DNA from: Lachnoclostridium sp. UBA1175
GTDB lineage: Bacteria > Bacillota > Clostridia > Lachnospirales > Lachnospiraceae
Direction of reading: 5' to 3'
Length of the DNA stretch: 64,000 nt
Assembly: GCA_002311665.1 (NCBI GenBank)
Contig: DBYX01000002.1
Coordinates: 48,782-112,781 of the forward strand
Shown: positions 1-7,339 of the stretch, piece by piece
Position numbering within the stretch: the stretch's first letter is position 1
Layout of the letters: every line of letters starts with the position of its first letter
Position numbers and translations under genes: made by a program
Notes under the pieces: model-generated
Told to the model about the DNA's origin: nothing
Databases searched by the model: none
Seen by the model: only the letters and a program-made list of their open reading frames with translations

Positions 1-22
1 TCGCTCGGTGTACGTGCGCTCG

Positions 23-76
23 GCACACGCATCTCGGACTTCGTCCGATCCCGCCGCCCTCCGGCGGTGCGTGTGC
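23..76. other. Three-way-junction inverted repeat
   Basis: A closing stem (23-31 with 68-76) encloses two perfect hairpins at 34-48 (TCGGAC/GTCCGA) and 51-67 (CCGCCG/CGGCGG). It lies downstream of the FMN riboswitch terminator in the minus direction. Nothing coding is recognisable in 1-98. It could be a REP-like palindromic element or part of the untranslated leader. Confidence 0.4.
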
Positions 77-89
77 TCTCGCTTAGCGC

Positions 90-122
90 GCACAACAAAG
101 CCCCGCAGGTTACCTGCGGGGC
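90..122 (-). terminator. Riboswitch-associated intrinsic terminator
   Basis: On the minus strand an 11-bp GC-rich hairpin (100-122) is followed by a U-rich run. It lies about 30 bases after the aptamer, as expected for the expression platform of an FMN riboswitch that stops transcription when FMN is bound. Confidence 0.7.
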
Positions 123-151
123 ACATGATCGAATCCATAACAAATAAAGAA

Positions 152-270
152 TCGACTTCTTCCATCCAGACTGTACTGTCGGCACCGGAATCGAACCGGT
201 TCTGCGCATCGCGCTCGCGGGCTATACCGCCGGTGGGGAATTGCACCCCGCCCCGAAGTTCATCCCTATG
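152..270 (-). promoter_or_regulatory. FMN riboswitch (RFN element)
   Basis: Read on the minus strand, the segment carries the conserved RFN blocks in order: CTTCGGGGC and GGGTGCAATTCCC at the 5' side, ACCGGCGGTATAGCCCGCGA, GCGCGATGCGCAGA, GGTTCGATTCCGGTGCCGAC, and finally AGTCTGGATGGAAGAAG. These are the known FMN-binding junction sequences. The controlled gene lies left of the window; a riboflavin transporter or biosynthesis gene is expected from the family, but it is not visible here. Confidence 0.92.
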
Positions 271-392
271 ATATGCCCGAATGTCCGAAAAGTCAAGCAG
301 GAAAAGTGTTTACGTGCCTTCTGCTATTGCAGTCTTTCCCCGCATGCGGTAGAATGATAGACAGGTTTTCAGTCCACGGAGGTTTGTATAAC

Positions 393-732
393 ATGGAAAG
401 AGAACGTTTGGGAAGCCGGCTCGGTTTTATCCTGCTCAGCGCGGGCTGCGCGATCGGTTGCGGCAATGTGTGGAAGTTTCCGTGGACAGTCGGAAAGAAC
501 GGAGGCGGCGGCTTCCTGCTGATCTATCTGATCTGCCTTCTGGTGCTCGGTCTTCGCCCTGTTCTGCTGCTCCGACCGGTACGGCTGGGGCTGGGACAAC
601 TTCCTTGCGGAGGCCAACGCGGGCACGGGACCCAAGGTTAAACAATGGATGAAGCCGATCTTCAAATACGTGGTGCCGATCGCCATTGTCATCATCTACA
701 TCATCGGATTGATCTATTTTCCGTGGAAGTAA
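393..732 (+). pseudogene. Internally deleted Na+-dependent NSS-family transporter
   Basis: The frame starting at 393 encodes a typical NSS (SNF/LeuT-type) N-terminus with the hallmark GNVWKFPW of transmembrane helix 1 and a GGGGFLLIY stretch. At about 560-566 the homology jumps, with a frame change, to a typical NSS C-terminus (GWGWDNFLAEANAG, then a last membrane helix ending in FPWK) that stops at 732. Only about 55 N-terminal and 60 C-terminal residues remain of a protein normally near 450 residues. About 1 kb is therefore inferred to be missing. A Shine-Dalgarno (GGAGG, at 378-382) precedes the ATG. The remnant cannot form a transporter. Confidence 0.85.
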
Positions 733-738
733 CGCATA

Positions 739-774
739 ACAAAGCGCACGACCTGCATCGGCCGTGCGCTTTTT
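739..774. terminator. Bidirectional intrinsic terminator
   Basis: A near-perfect hairpin (AAAGCGCACG ... CGTGCGCTTT) is followed by T7 on the plus strand and an A/T-rich side on the minus strand. It sits between the convergent transporter remnant and the first serpin gene. An almost identical stem-loop follows the second serpin gene at 3488-3521. Confidence 0.8.
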
Positions 775-830
775 TTCATCTCATAATACCTTCTTGTAAT
801 CGGATCGGATCCACCGGGAATCACACCTGC

Positions 831-2369
831 TCACGGATTCTCGACGATTCCGATGAACAGCGGGGTTCCGTTCATCGTGCGGATTGCGAACAGGAACGGA
901 CGATCCAGTATGAAGTCCGCTTCCTCCTCGGGAGGCATCACCTCACCCGCGAGCGGGAGTACGGTATACGCTGCAGCTTTTACACCTTCCTCGTCAATCT
1001 GAACGCGAACACTGTGATCCACCTTCGACAGGTATAAATCCTTCGCATTTTCCGCAATCGACGAAAAATCAGCGGTTCCGCTTGTGAATGCGTCCGTGAT
1101 GCCGAGTTGTTGCAGACAACCGCTGACATTCGAATCCGATGCGACATCAAACTTCGGCACGGAAAGATGAATCGTGATAAACTTGCTCTGCGGTTGCTCG
1201 TGCGGACAACCGAGCATCGCAAGCACCTGCGGGTCCTCCAGCAGCTCTTCCACGCTCACCCCTTCATCCGGAAGGAAGAAGATCATATTATCCAACGTAT
1301 TTGACTCGTATTCGAAATTCTTGTAAACGGCCGCAAACCGGTCGCCGGCATAGTAGTCTCCGGTTATCGTCTGTTTCATGAAATCACATTCAATATCCCC
1401 GCTTCCCGCATGGAACTTATCCTTAACCGTCGTGCCCATGAACTCCTGATCCCATTTGGCGGAATAGTACAGGGTAGTCGCCACAGCAAGCGCCGTGTTC
1501 GCATCCAGACTCTGCTGCGATACGGATTCTTCCAGAAGTCCTCCGGTCTGTTCGTTGAGCCATGTTCTGAGGGCTTTGTTGTATTCCTCGGACCCCATCG
1601 TTCCGGAAAATACCGAGGCATGGTAATTGGCGGCCAATCGGTCGATCGTCTCCTTGATGTAGGAAACCGAGGAGTCGTTTCTCAGCCACAGCGAACTCGC
1701 AAGTATCGTCGTGATGGCTCCGTCATCGTGGTACAACGTCTTCCACGCATCATCAACCGCTGCCCGAAGCTCACCGACATCACTTGTGCCGAGCACCTTG
1801 AGGATCTGCGCGCGCGTGTTGCCGTCGGTGATCTCCGCGAGCATCGCGAGCGCCATATAAAGGTTCGTGGGAGAATATACCCGGTTCTTGCCGGCCTCTT
1901 CCGCAAACAACTTAGGAAGGCTTTTCTCCGTAAAAACAGCGATCCCGTTCCGGACCACTGCGCTCAGGGAAGTGGATGTGCTTCTTCCCTGACGCACCTT
2001 TCTGCGCCAGTCATCATAAGCTCTGTCGTATTGTTCGTAATCGACACTTCCGTCGGCATTCCGATACTGTTCCACGCTCGGAATCTTCATCTCCTCCGGA
2101 TACTCTGCCTTCGCAAGCAGGTACTGCGAAAGGTATCGTTCGTTTTCCGTCCCCGCATTCCTGCGGAACAGATCCGACTTCACGATCCATGCGACTGACA
2201 CGATCACAAACATCGCCGCAACTACCGCTGCTGCGCGGAAGAGAATCTTGTTTCTCCTCCGAAGCCCGGTCTCCTTCCCTCTGTTTACGTTCCCGCCATC
2301 CTGCTCGCTCCGGACAAGGACTTCATTATCGATCGCACTCATATGCTCAAATAATTCTTCCGATTTCAT
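831..2369 (-). CDS. Membrane-anchored serpin with anti-sigma-like N-terminus (copy 1)
   Basis: The 512-residue product has three parts. A cytoplasmic peptide opens with MKSEELFEHMSAIDNE, which shares the pattern M(K/R)xExL...IDD with the membrane protein genes at 5132 and 6758. One membrane helix spans about residues 42-63. After a charged linker, a complete serpin domain runs from about residue 140 to the end. The serpin hinge EEGVKAAA lies near residue 464, followed by the reactive loop and the strand ending DRPFLFAIR. By standard numbering P1 would be Glu in AGE/VM. The start is the ATG at 2369 behind AAAGGAG, rather than the upstream in-frame ATG at 2414. It follows the sigma gene by 56 bases, so the pair is inferred to be one operon. 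Function: an extracytoplasmic protease trap that is probably also the anti-sigma sensor; the second role is inference. Confidence 0.85.
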   Translation of the reverse strand: MKSEELFEHMSAIDNEVLVRSEQDGGNVNRGKETGLRRRNKILFRAAAVVAAMFVIVSVAWIVKSDLFRRNAGTENERYLSQYLLAKAEYPEEMKIPSVEQYRNADGSVDYEQYDRAYDDWRRKVRQGRSTSTSLSAVVRNGIAVFTEKSLPKLFAEEAGKNRVYSPTNLYMALAMLAEITDGNTRAQILKVLGTSDVGELRAAVDDAWKTLYHDDGAITTILASSLWLRNDSSVSYIKETIDRLAANYHASVFSGTMGSEEYNKALRTWLNEQTGGLLEESVSQQSLDANTALAVATTLYYSAKWDQEFMGTTVKDKFHAGSGDIECDFMKQTITGDYYAGDRFAAVYKNFEYESNTLDNMIFFLPDEGVSVEELLEDPQVLAMLGCPHEQPQSKFITIHLSVPKFDVASDSNVSGCLQQLGITDAFTSGTADFSSIAENAKDLYLSKVDHSVRVQIDEEGVKAAAYTVLPLAGEVMPPEEEADFILDRPFLFAIRTMNGTPLFIGIVENP

Positions 2370-2425
2370 GCTATACTCCTTTCCTGCAGATACGTTCCTG
2401 CCGTCTCGGATCATGCGCTGTCCCT

Positions 2426-2995
2426 TTACAGCAGTCCCTTCTTCGTCAAATGCGCCTTCAGCTTCTTCCTGGCTCTCCCCAGAATGACGTTCACATTGGC
2501 CTGTGTCACACCGTAACGCTCTGCGATCTCCGCGACACTCTCCGAAAAGAAATATCGCCTTGCAAAGATGTTGCCGTCCCGCGCGGAAAGCGCGCTGACA
2601 AACTCCCGGATTGCCTGCGACAGCTGGCGCGACATCTCTTCATCGATCACTGCGGATTCGGTGTCAGTGCCCCCGGGGATACACTCCTCGAGTTCCTCGA
2701 TCGCCAATGCGGCCTCGCCTCCGCCCCTCTTGTCCCGAAGCATCGCTTTTCTTTTGTTGATCGCGTGATTGCGCACCAGACGCGCCAGGAAGATCCGAAG
2801 GACCATCGGCCTCTGCGGCGGAATGCAGTTCCATGCGGAAAGAAGGGCATCATTAACACACTCCTCGGCGTCCTCCCGGGCACCGAGAATATGTTCTGCG
2901 ACCGTATGAAGATATCGGCCGTATTTCTGTTCCGTCTCCCTGAGACCGGTCTCGTCCCGTTGAAACAACAGGTCGATGATCTGACTGTCTTCCAT
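2426..2995 (-). CDS. ECF-type RNA polymerase sigma factor (serpin module 1)
   Basis: The 189-residue protein has the two-domain ECF layout. Sigma region 2 is at about residues 20-90 (REDAEECVNDALLSAWN, then FLARLVRNHAINKRK). A linker of about 40 residues follows, and region 4 is at about 130-185, with helix-turn-helix VAEIAERYGVTQANVNVILG and the basic end RARKKLKAHL. It would direct RNA polymerase to a small regulon, most likely including its own operon. The downstream serpin-membrane protein is the natural candidate for its anti-sigma partner. It is close kin of the sigma factor at 5144-5701, including the DKRGGGEAALAIEELEECIPGG linker region in both. Confidence 0.92.
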   Translation of the reverse strand: MEDSQIIDLLFQRDETGLRETEQKYGRYLHTVAEHILGAREDAEECVNDALLSAWNCIPPQRPMVLRIFLARLVRNHAINKRKAMLRDKRGGGEAALAIEELEECIPGGTDTESAVIDEEMSRQLSQAIREFVSALSARDGNIFARRYFFSESVAEIAERYGVTQANVNVILGRARKKLKAHLTKKGLL

Positions 2996-3035
2996 GGCGA
3001 TGCCTCCCTCCGCGGCATTTGACTGTTTTGTCCTA

Positions 3036-3073
3036 CACCTTATAGTACAACATTTACCGAATAGTCTAACACG
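3036..3073 (-). promoter_or_regulatory. Candidate ECF autoregulatory promoter, module 1
   Basis: On the minus strand TGTTAG (3071-3066) is followed after 17 bases by GTAC (3048-3045) and then TATAAGGTGTAG. The same layout with many identical bases (AAATGTTGTA.TATA.GGTGTAG) precedes the sigma gene of module 2, and a related TGTAAC-N17-CGAC precedes module 3. Upstream conservation between paralogous units suggests self-activation by the sigma factors; this is inference. Confidence 0.5.
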
Positions 3074-3094
3074 GAAAATGAATTTTCGGCAAGA

Positions 3095-3472
3095 ATCAAT
3101 ACCACCAGCTGAGCTGGTGGTTTGCTCTGCGGCTATAAGCCGCTGTTCCCAGCTTGCCTCTAAAGAGGCTCTGAAGAATCGCCAACCGCACTGCGGTCAC
3201 GGGCCGGCTCTGAAGAGCCTCTTTTTAATTGCCCTTTACTACCGGCTCACCCGTGAACGGGTCAATGTACTCCTTAAACGACATCTGATCATACTCTTCA
3301 TCCTCTGTCAGTTGGTTCCGTACATATTCAGCTATCTTTGCAGCATTCTTTCCCACGGTGTCCACTATTATTTGTGCGGTTGGCGAACCAGCACTTATTA
3401 TACCTCAGGAGGTTTTTTCCTTGAAGCTAAAGCTTACTGGGAACCCCCCTGCATAGCAGGGGGGGTATTTGG
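3095..3472 (-). mobile_element. IS200/IS605-type remnant or MITE
   Basis: The segment has subterminal hairpins at both sides: CCACCAGCTGAGCTGGTGG near 3101-3119, a pair of GAGGCTCT/AGAGCCTC elements around 3163-3222, and a CCCCCCTGC/GCAGGGGGG hairpin at about 3445-3464. Between them lies the last part of an IS200-like transposase. The structured ends plus a truncated tnpA fit a non-autonomous derivative of the IS200/IS605 family. It lies exactly between the two serpin modules. Confidence 0.65.
3225..3389 (-). pseudogene. TnpA (Y1 HUH transposase) C-terminal fragment
   Basis: The frame reads ...VDTVGKNAAKIAEYVRNQ, then LTEDEEYDQMSFKEYIDPF, then TGEPVVKGN and a stop. This is the usual C-terminal tail of IS200/IS605 TnpA proteins (helix carrying the catalytic region end, then the EYxDPF tail). 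The N-terminal part with the HUH motif is absent, and an in-frame stop lies just upstream, so the gene is dead. Confidence 0.7.
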
Positions 3473-3487
3473 TTCCGGAAACCAAGA

Positions 3488-3521
3488 AAATGCGCACGAC
3501 CTGCAACGGCCGTGCGCATCG
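3488..3521 (-). terminator. Hairpin after serpin gene 2
   Basis: ATGCGCACG and CGTGCGCAT form a perfect stem around ACCTGCAACGGC. The hairpin core differs from the one at 744-769 by a single base in the loop. The shared terminator shows that the whole sigma-serpin unit was duplicated. The T-run here is weak. Confidence 0.6.
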
Positions 3522-3554
3522 TCATTCCACTTGTCCTCACACCAAGCCGCCGTA

Positions 3555-5132
3555 TCACGGATTTTCCACGATACCCACAAACAAAGGAAGTTCGTTCTCC
3601 GTGCGGATCGCGAAAAGGAACGGGCGGTCCAGCACGAAATTAACACGTTCCTCAGGCGGCATACTGGTCCCTTCCGCCACCAGCACGGTGAAGGCGGCGG
3701 CCTCCACGCCTTCCTCATCGATCGTGACACGCGCGCCGTGCATCGCGTTCGAGAGACACACATTGTCCGAATTGCTGATGATCGGCGTAAAATCCGCTTT
3801 CGCCGACTCAAACACATCCGTCACGCCGAGATTCCGCAGGCTCTGTCCGAAATTCATCTGCGACGCGACATCGAACTTCGGGATCGAATAGGTCACGACC
3901 ATTTTCTTTGACTGCGGTTTCTCCTCACCGCTTCCGAACAGCGCGAACACCTGCGGATCCGTCAGCAGATCCTTCACGCTCACACCCTCGTCCGGCAGGA
4001 AGAAGATCATATCCCCCGCGCCGACGCCTTCGAAGTCAAGCGCCACAGCGGCAAATTGCTCACCTGCATAATACTCCTGCACGCTGGAACCGTGCATAAA
4101 ATCACACTGCTTATCCCCTTTCTTCGCGTGGAACACCTCTTTGTCCGTCGCGGATCCCTTAAACTGCTTCGCCCACTGTGCCTTGTAATACACCGTGGTC
4201 GCGAGCGCCAGCGCCGTCGCAGGGTCAAAATGCACATTGTTCACCGCATCTTCAAGCAAATCCCCTGTCTGCTCGTTGAGCCAGTCTTGAATGGCTTTAT
4301 CGTACCCCTCCGAACCCATCTTTCCGCGGAAACTCGACGCGCGATACGTCTCCGCCAGCCGCTTGACGGTCTCGGGCACATATGTCATCCACTCGTCGTC
4401 TCGCAGCCACAGGGAACTCGCAAGAATGCTGGTCACCTGACCGTTGTCGCTGTAATTCAACCTCCACACCGCGTCGGCGACCGAGCGCATCATCTCGATG
4501 TCCCTTATGCCGAGCAGGTTCAGGATCTGCTCGCGGGATGTCCCGTCCGTCACTTCCGCGAGCATTCCGAGCGCCAGGTAGATGTTGAGCGGCGAGCAGG
4601 CACGGTTCTCACCGTCCTCGCCCTTAAGGAGCTCCGCAAGGCTCGTCTGCGCAAAATGCGATACGCCGTCGGTCATCTGCATCTGAATGTCGTAGGAAAC
4701 GCTCTCCCGTACCTCGGTTGTTTTTAACCACTTATTGTATGCGTCGTAATAAGCCTGGGTGTCCACAACGCCGAATTTGTCCATATAGTCCACCTGCAAC
4801 GGCATCTTTGCCATCTGCGGGTACACCGCCTTCATCAGCGCGAAAGAAGCCGATAATTTGCCTGACTTCGGCGTGACCGTTTTTTTCCCCGGTTCCCCGG
4901 TCCCCGTGCTGTTTTTTCCTGTCTCCGTCTGTTCATTGCGCTTCCGTACGATCGCGGACTTCACGAGAAGCGCCGCGGCTCCCACCGCAAGAACCGCCGC
5001 CGCGATCGCGGTGGCCCTGAACAAACGCCTTTTCCACAGGTTTTTCGCCGACTTCGGGATCCCCTGTTCACTTTGCTCTATCATCTCATCGTCTATTGCG
5101 CTCATATGATTCCATAAATCTTCTGCTTTCAT
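3555..5132 (-). CDS. Membrane-anchored serpin with anti-sigma-like N-terminus (copy 2)
   Basis: The 525-residue paralogue of the gene at 831-2369 has the same architecture: N-terminal MKAEDLWNHMSAIDDEMIEQ, basic patch KRRLFR, one helix at about residues 39-60, a linker rich in Lys, Thr and Gly, and a serpin domain from about residue 150. Serpin hallmarks include the NIYLALGMLAEVTDG helix, LNEQTGDLLEDAV, the hinge EEGVEAAA near residue 472 and the DRPFLFAIR strand. The predicted P1-P1' bond is Thr-Ser (AEGT/SM), different from copy 1. P14 is Val in both rather than the usual Thr or Ser, while P12-P10 are Ala, as in inhibitory serpins. The gene starts 11 bases after the sigma gene stop, so translation is likely coupled. 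Confidence 0.85.
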   Translation of the reverse strand: MKAEDLWNHMSAIDDEMIEQSEQGIPKSAKNLWKRRLFRATAIAAAVLAVGAAALLVKSAIVRKRNEQTETGKNSTGTGEPGKKTVTPKSGKLSASFALMKAVYPQMAKMPLQVDYMDKFGVVDTQAYYDAYNKWLKTTEVRESVSYDIQMQMTDGVSHFAQTSLAELLKGEDGENRACSPLNIYLALGMLAEVTDGTSREQILNLLGIRDIEMMRSVADAVWRLNYSDNGQVTSILASSLWLRDDEWMTYVPETVKRLAETYRASSFRGKMGSEGYDKAIQDWLNEQTGDLLEDAVNNVHFDPATALALATTVYYKAQWAKQFKGSATDKEVFHAKKGDKQCDFMHGSSVQEYYAGEQFAAVALDFEGVGAGDMIFFLPDEGVSVKDLLTDPQVFALFGSGEEKPQSKKMVVTYSIPKFDVASQMNFGQSLRNLGVTDVFESAKADFTPIISNSDNVCLSNAMHGARVTIDEEGVEAAAFTVLVAEGTSMPPEERVNFVLDRPFLFAIRTENELPLFVGIVENP

Positions 5133-5143
5133 CTCGTTCTCCT

Positions 5144-5701
5144 TTACAAAAGCCGGTTCTTCGTCAGATACTCCCGCAGTTTCTTCCTCGTGCGGTTCAG
5201 TATGACGCTCACATTGTTCTGCTTCAGATCGTACCGCTCCGCAATTTCCTTCACGCTCTCCGCGAAGAAATATCGTCTGGTGAACAGGTTGCCCTCCCGC
5301 GCCGGAAGTTCTCTCACGAAGCTGCGGATCGCCTGATCAAGTGCTTCCGCCATAACCTCCGCCTCGGTTTCGGAACCGCCGGGGATGCACTCCTCCAGCT
5401 CCTCGATCGCCAATGCCGCCTCACCGCCTCCGCGCTTGTCGGCCGTCGACGCCTTCCTGCGGTTGATCGCGTGGTTGCGTGCCAGCCTCGCCAGGAACGA
5501 CCGCAGCACGACAGGTCTCTGCGGCGGGATGGAGTTCCACGCGGAAAGAAGCGCATCATTAACACACTCCTCAGCATCCTCATGGTTGCCTAGGATCCGA
5601 TGAGTCACCGAGTACATATAACGATTGTATTTTTGCTCCGTCTCGCGAAGAGCCGATGAATCCCTGTTGAAGAACATCTCAATGATCTTCTCGTCCTCCA
5701 T
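5144..5701 (-). CDS. ECF-type RNA polymerase sigma factor (serpin module 2)
   Basis: The 185-residue protein closely resembles the sigma factor at 2426-2995. Region 2 (HEDAEECVNDALLSAWNSIP, FLARLARNHAINRRK) is followed by the linker GGGEAALAIEELEECIPGG and region 4 (VKEIAERYDLKQNNVSVILN, then RTRKKLREYL). A GGAGG Shine-Dalgarno sits before the ATG at 5701. Because the recognition helix and the region 2.4-like stretch differ from its paralogue, the two may read different promoters. That cannot be judged further from sequence alone. Confidence 0.92.
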   Translation of the reverse strand: MEDEKIIEMFFNRDSSALRETEQKYNRYMYSVTHRILGNHEDAEECVNDALLSAWNSIPPQRPVVLRSFLARLARNHAINRRKASTADKRGGGEAALAIEELEECIPGGSETEAEVMAEALDQAIRSFVRELPAREGNLFTRRYFFAESVKEIAERYDLKQNNVSVILNRTRKKLREYLTKNRLL

Positions 5702-5746
5702 CGGTGCACCTCCTGCAGCACGCCTTGTGCGGTTTTTATCTTCTAC

Positions 5747-5783
5747 ACCCTATATTACAACATTTTCCACAAAATCTTACACC
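5747..5783 (-). promoter_or_regulatory. Candidate ECF autoregulatory promoter, module 2
   Basis: TGTAAG (5781-5776, minus) is followed after 17 bases by GTAA and TATAGGGTGTAG. It matches the arrangement before modules 1 and 3. It lies about 45-80 bases upstream of the sigma start codon. Confidence 0.5.
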
Positions 5784-5788
5784 GGATT

Positions 5789-5822
5789 ATAAAAAAGGAC
5801 TGCCGAAAGTCCGGCAGCCCCT
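5789..5822 (-). terminator. Intrinsic terminator of module 3
   Basis: On the minus strand a GGCTGCCG/CGGCAGTCC hairpin is followed by six T residues directly after the stop of the membrane protein at 5835. This separates module 3 from module 2. Confidence 0.8.
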
Positions 5823-5834
5823 TGATCGTTATGT

Positions 5835-6758
5835 TCAGTTGTCGGAAAAGCTGTTGATCCACTCCTCGATCACCGCTTCCGCGTCGGCGCGGTTTTCCTC
5901 ATCATAGGAGATGTGGAACAGGTATACCACATTGTTGTCGGTTGTAAATACTTCCGTGTCGAGCACCTCAGCGCCTTCGTTGTACGGATCCGGATCGCTC
6001 GTATGCAGAATGCTGAAGGTACGTCCGTTAACAACACGCTGCTCCTCGGCCAGTTTCACTTTCTCCGACATCGCAAGGATCATTGCGGACGACGCATTTG
6101 CATTTTCCGTGAATATCGTAGCGATCGTCTGGCAGAAACGGATTGGACCCTCGCGGTACTGTTGCATGGAATCCAGCGTGATCGTCGACAGGGAATATCC
6201 GTTCGCGGTTTCGCATCCCAGCATATCGATATGAACATCTTCCATCGGATAGTTGAGCTTCGGGTAATTCAGCTGATCGTATCCGATATAGTCGATGGCC
6301 GCTTCCAACGTATCAAACTGCTTCGTCAATACATCCGGCATGGTGCTTAAAGCCATCCGTTCCATCTCCGGTATCGCATTAAACTCATCGACCTGTTTTT
6401 TGATCTCCGCCGGCGCGTTTTGGATCTCTCCGCGCAGGTCGGACATCGGTACCACGGTTTGCTCGAGCGGCTGGTACTCAACCGTTGTCTCCCCGTCTCC
6501 GTCGGTTCCCTTGTGTCTGATAATGTTCAAAAGTCCCCCTCCGGTTGCCGCATACGCGACAACTCCGCCAAACATCAATACGGCACAAACCGCAACCAGT
6601 AAAATGCTCTTTCGCATTTTTCGTTTTCCTCCTTTTCCTGTGCCGCCGGTTACCTGCAGCACGGGTGTTGTAATCTCTTCCTCATGAAACGGATTGGTCT
6701 CCGCGATCATGGAATCATCGATATCATTCAACGCATTCAGCAATTGTTCGCTTCGCAT
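5835..6758 (-). CDS. Putative anti-sigma membrane protein (module 3)
   Basis: The 307-residue protein starts MRSEQLLNALNDIDDSMIAE, the same short motif as the two serpin proteins. It continues with a Gly/Lys-rich stretch, one membrane helix at about residues 51-71 and an extracytoplasmic domain of about 235 residues that I do not recognise. This has a C-terminal part (VLDTEVFTTDNNVVYLFHIS) resembling the DUF4367-type domains found on clostridial anti-sigma proteins. Its start overlaps the sigma gene by 22 bases, indicating translational coupling. The likely role is holding the sigma factor at the membrane. This conventional pair supports reading the serpin proteins the same way. Confidence 0.75.
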   Translation of the reverse strand: MRSEQLLNALNDIDDSMIAETNPFHEEEITTPVLQVTGGTGKGGKRKMRKSILLVAVCAVLMFGGVVAYAATGGGLLNIIRHKGTDGDGETTVEYQPLEQTVVPMSDLRGEIQNAPAEIKKQVDEFNAIPEMERMALSTMPDVLTKQFDTLEAAIDYIGYDQLNYPKLNYPMEDVHIDMLGCETANGYSLSTITLDSMQQYREGPIRFCQTIATIFTENANASSAMILAMSEKVKLAEEQRVVNGRTFSILHTSDPDPYNEGAEVLDTEVFTTDNNVVYLFHISYDEENRADAEAVIEEWINSFSDN

Positions 6759-7315
6759 GGCATGAAGCCCTCCTTTTCCAAAAACTCCCGCAACTTCTTT
6801 CTGGTGCGGAACAAAACCGTCTTCGCGTTGGCTTCACTCATGCCGCAGGAATTCGCGACTTCCTTAAGCGGGCAAAACCAGAAATATCTACCCAAAAACA
6901 GTTTTCGGACATCCGCTGTCTGATCTTTCAGAAAGCGCTGAATTGCTTCCGTGAGAAGTGTGTCGTCAAGTGCTTTCTCCGGAGTCTCATCCCCCTCCAG
7001 AACTTCCGCAAGTTCCTCCAGAGATACATAATACTCCTGCCCACACCGCTTCTTTCTGGTATTGGTTCTCAGCCTGTCTATGGCCTTCTTGCGCACGATC
7101 CGACACAAAAACGCTCCGAGGTGCGAAGGGATTGTCACCGGGACGGCATTCCATGCGGCGAGGTACGTGTCATTCACGCACTCTTCCGCGTCTTCCCGGT
7201 CATTCAGGATCTGCATCGCAACACGCATCAGCATGCTTTGGTATCGCGCGGCCGTCGCTCTGATCGCATCTTCGTCGCGGTCTTGATACAGTTTCACTAT
7301 CTCCGCATCCGTCAT
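6737..7315 (-). CDS. ECF-type RNA polymerase sigma factor (module 3)
   Basis: The 192-residue protein has region 2 (REDAEECVNDTYLAAWNAVP, FLCRIVRKKAIDRLR) and region 4 (LKEVANSCGMSEANAKTVLF, RTRKKLREFLEKEG). The ATG at 7315 is chosen because AGGAGG lies eight bases upstream; an in-frame codon at 7360 lacks such a site. It is more distant from the two serpin-linked sigma factors than they are from each other. Confidence 0.9.
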   Translation of the reverse strand: MTDAEIVKLYQDRDEDAIRATAARYQSMLMRVAMQILNDREDAEECVNDTYLAAWNAVPVTIPSHLGAFLCRIVRKKAIDRLRTNTRKKRCGQEYYVSLEELAEVLEGDETPEKALDDTLLTEAIQRFLKDQTADVRKLFLGRYFWFCPLKEVANSCGMSEANAKTVLFRTRKKLREFLEKEGFMPCEANNC

Positions 7316-7339
7316 AAGCGCCTCCTTTCCTGCCTTCTC

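Noticed and set aside
163..272. Segment near the left end first read as a tRNA because of GGTTCGATTCC
   Set aside because: The surrounding conserved blocks are those of the FMN riboswitch and no cloverleaf or anticodon arm can be formed.
1976..3022. Long plus-strand open frame opposite sigma factor 1
   Set aside because: It is an antisense shadow of the sigma and serpin genes: no ribosome site, no family resemblance, composition follows the codon bias of the opposite strand.
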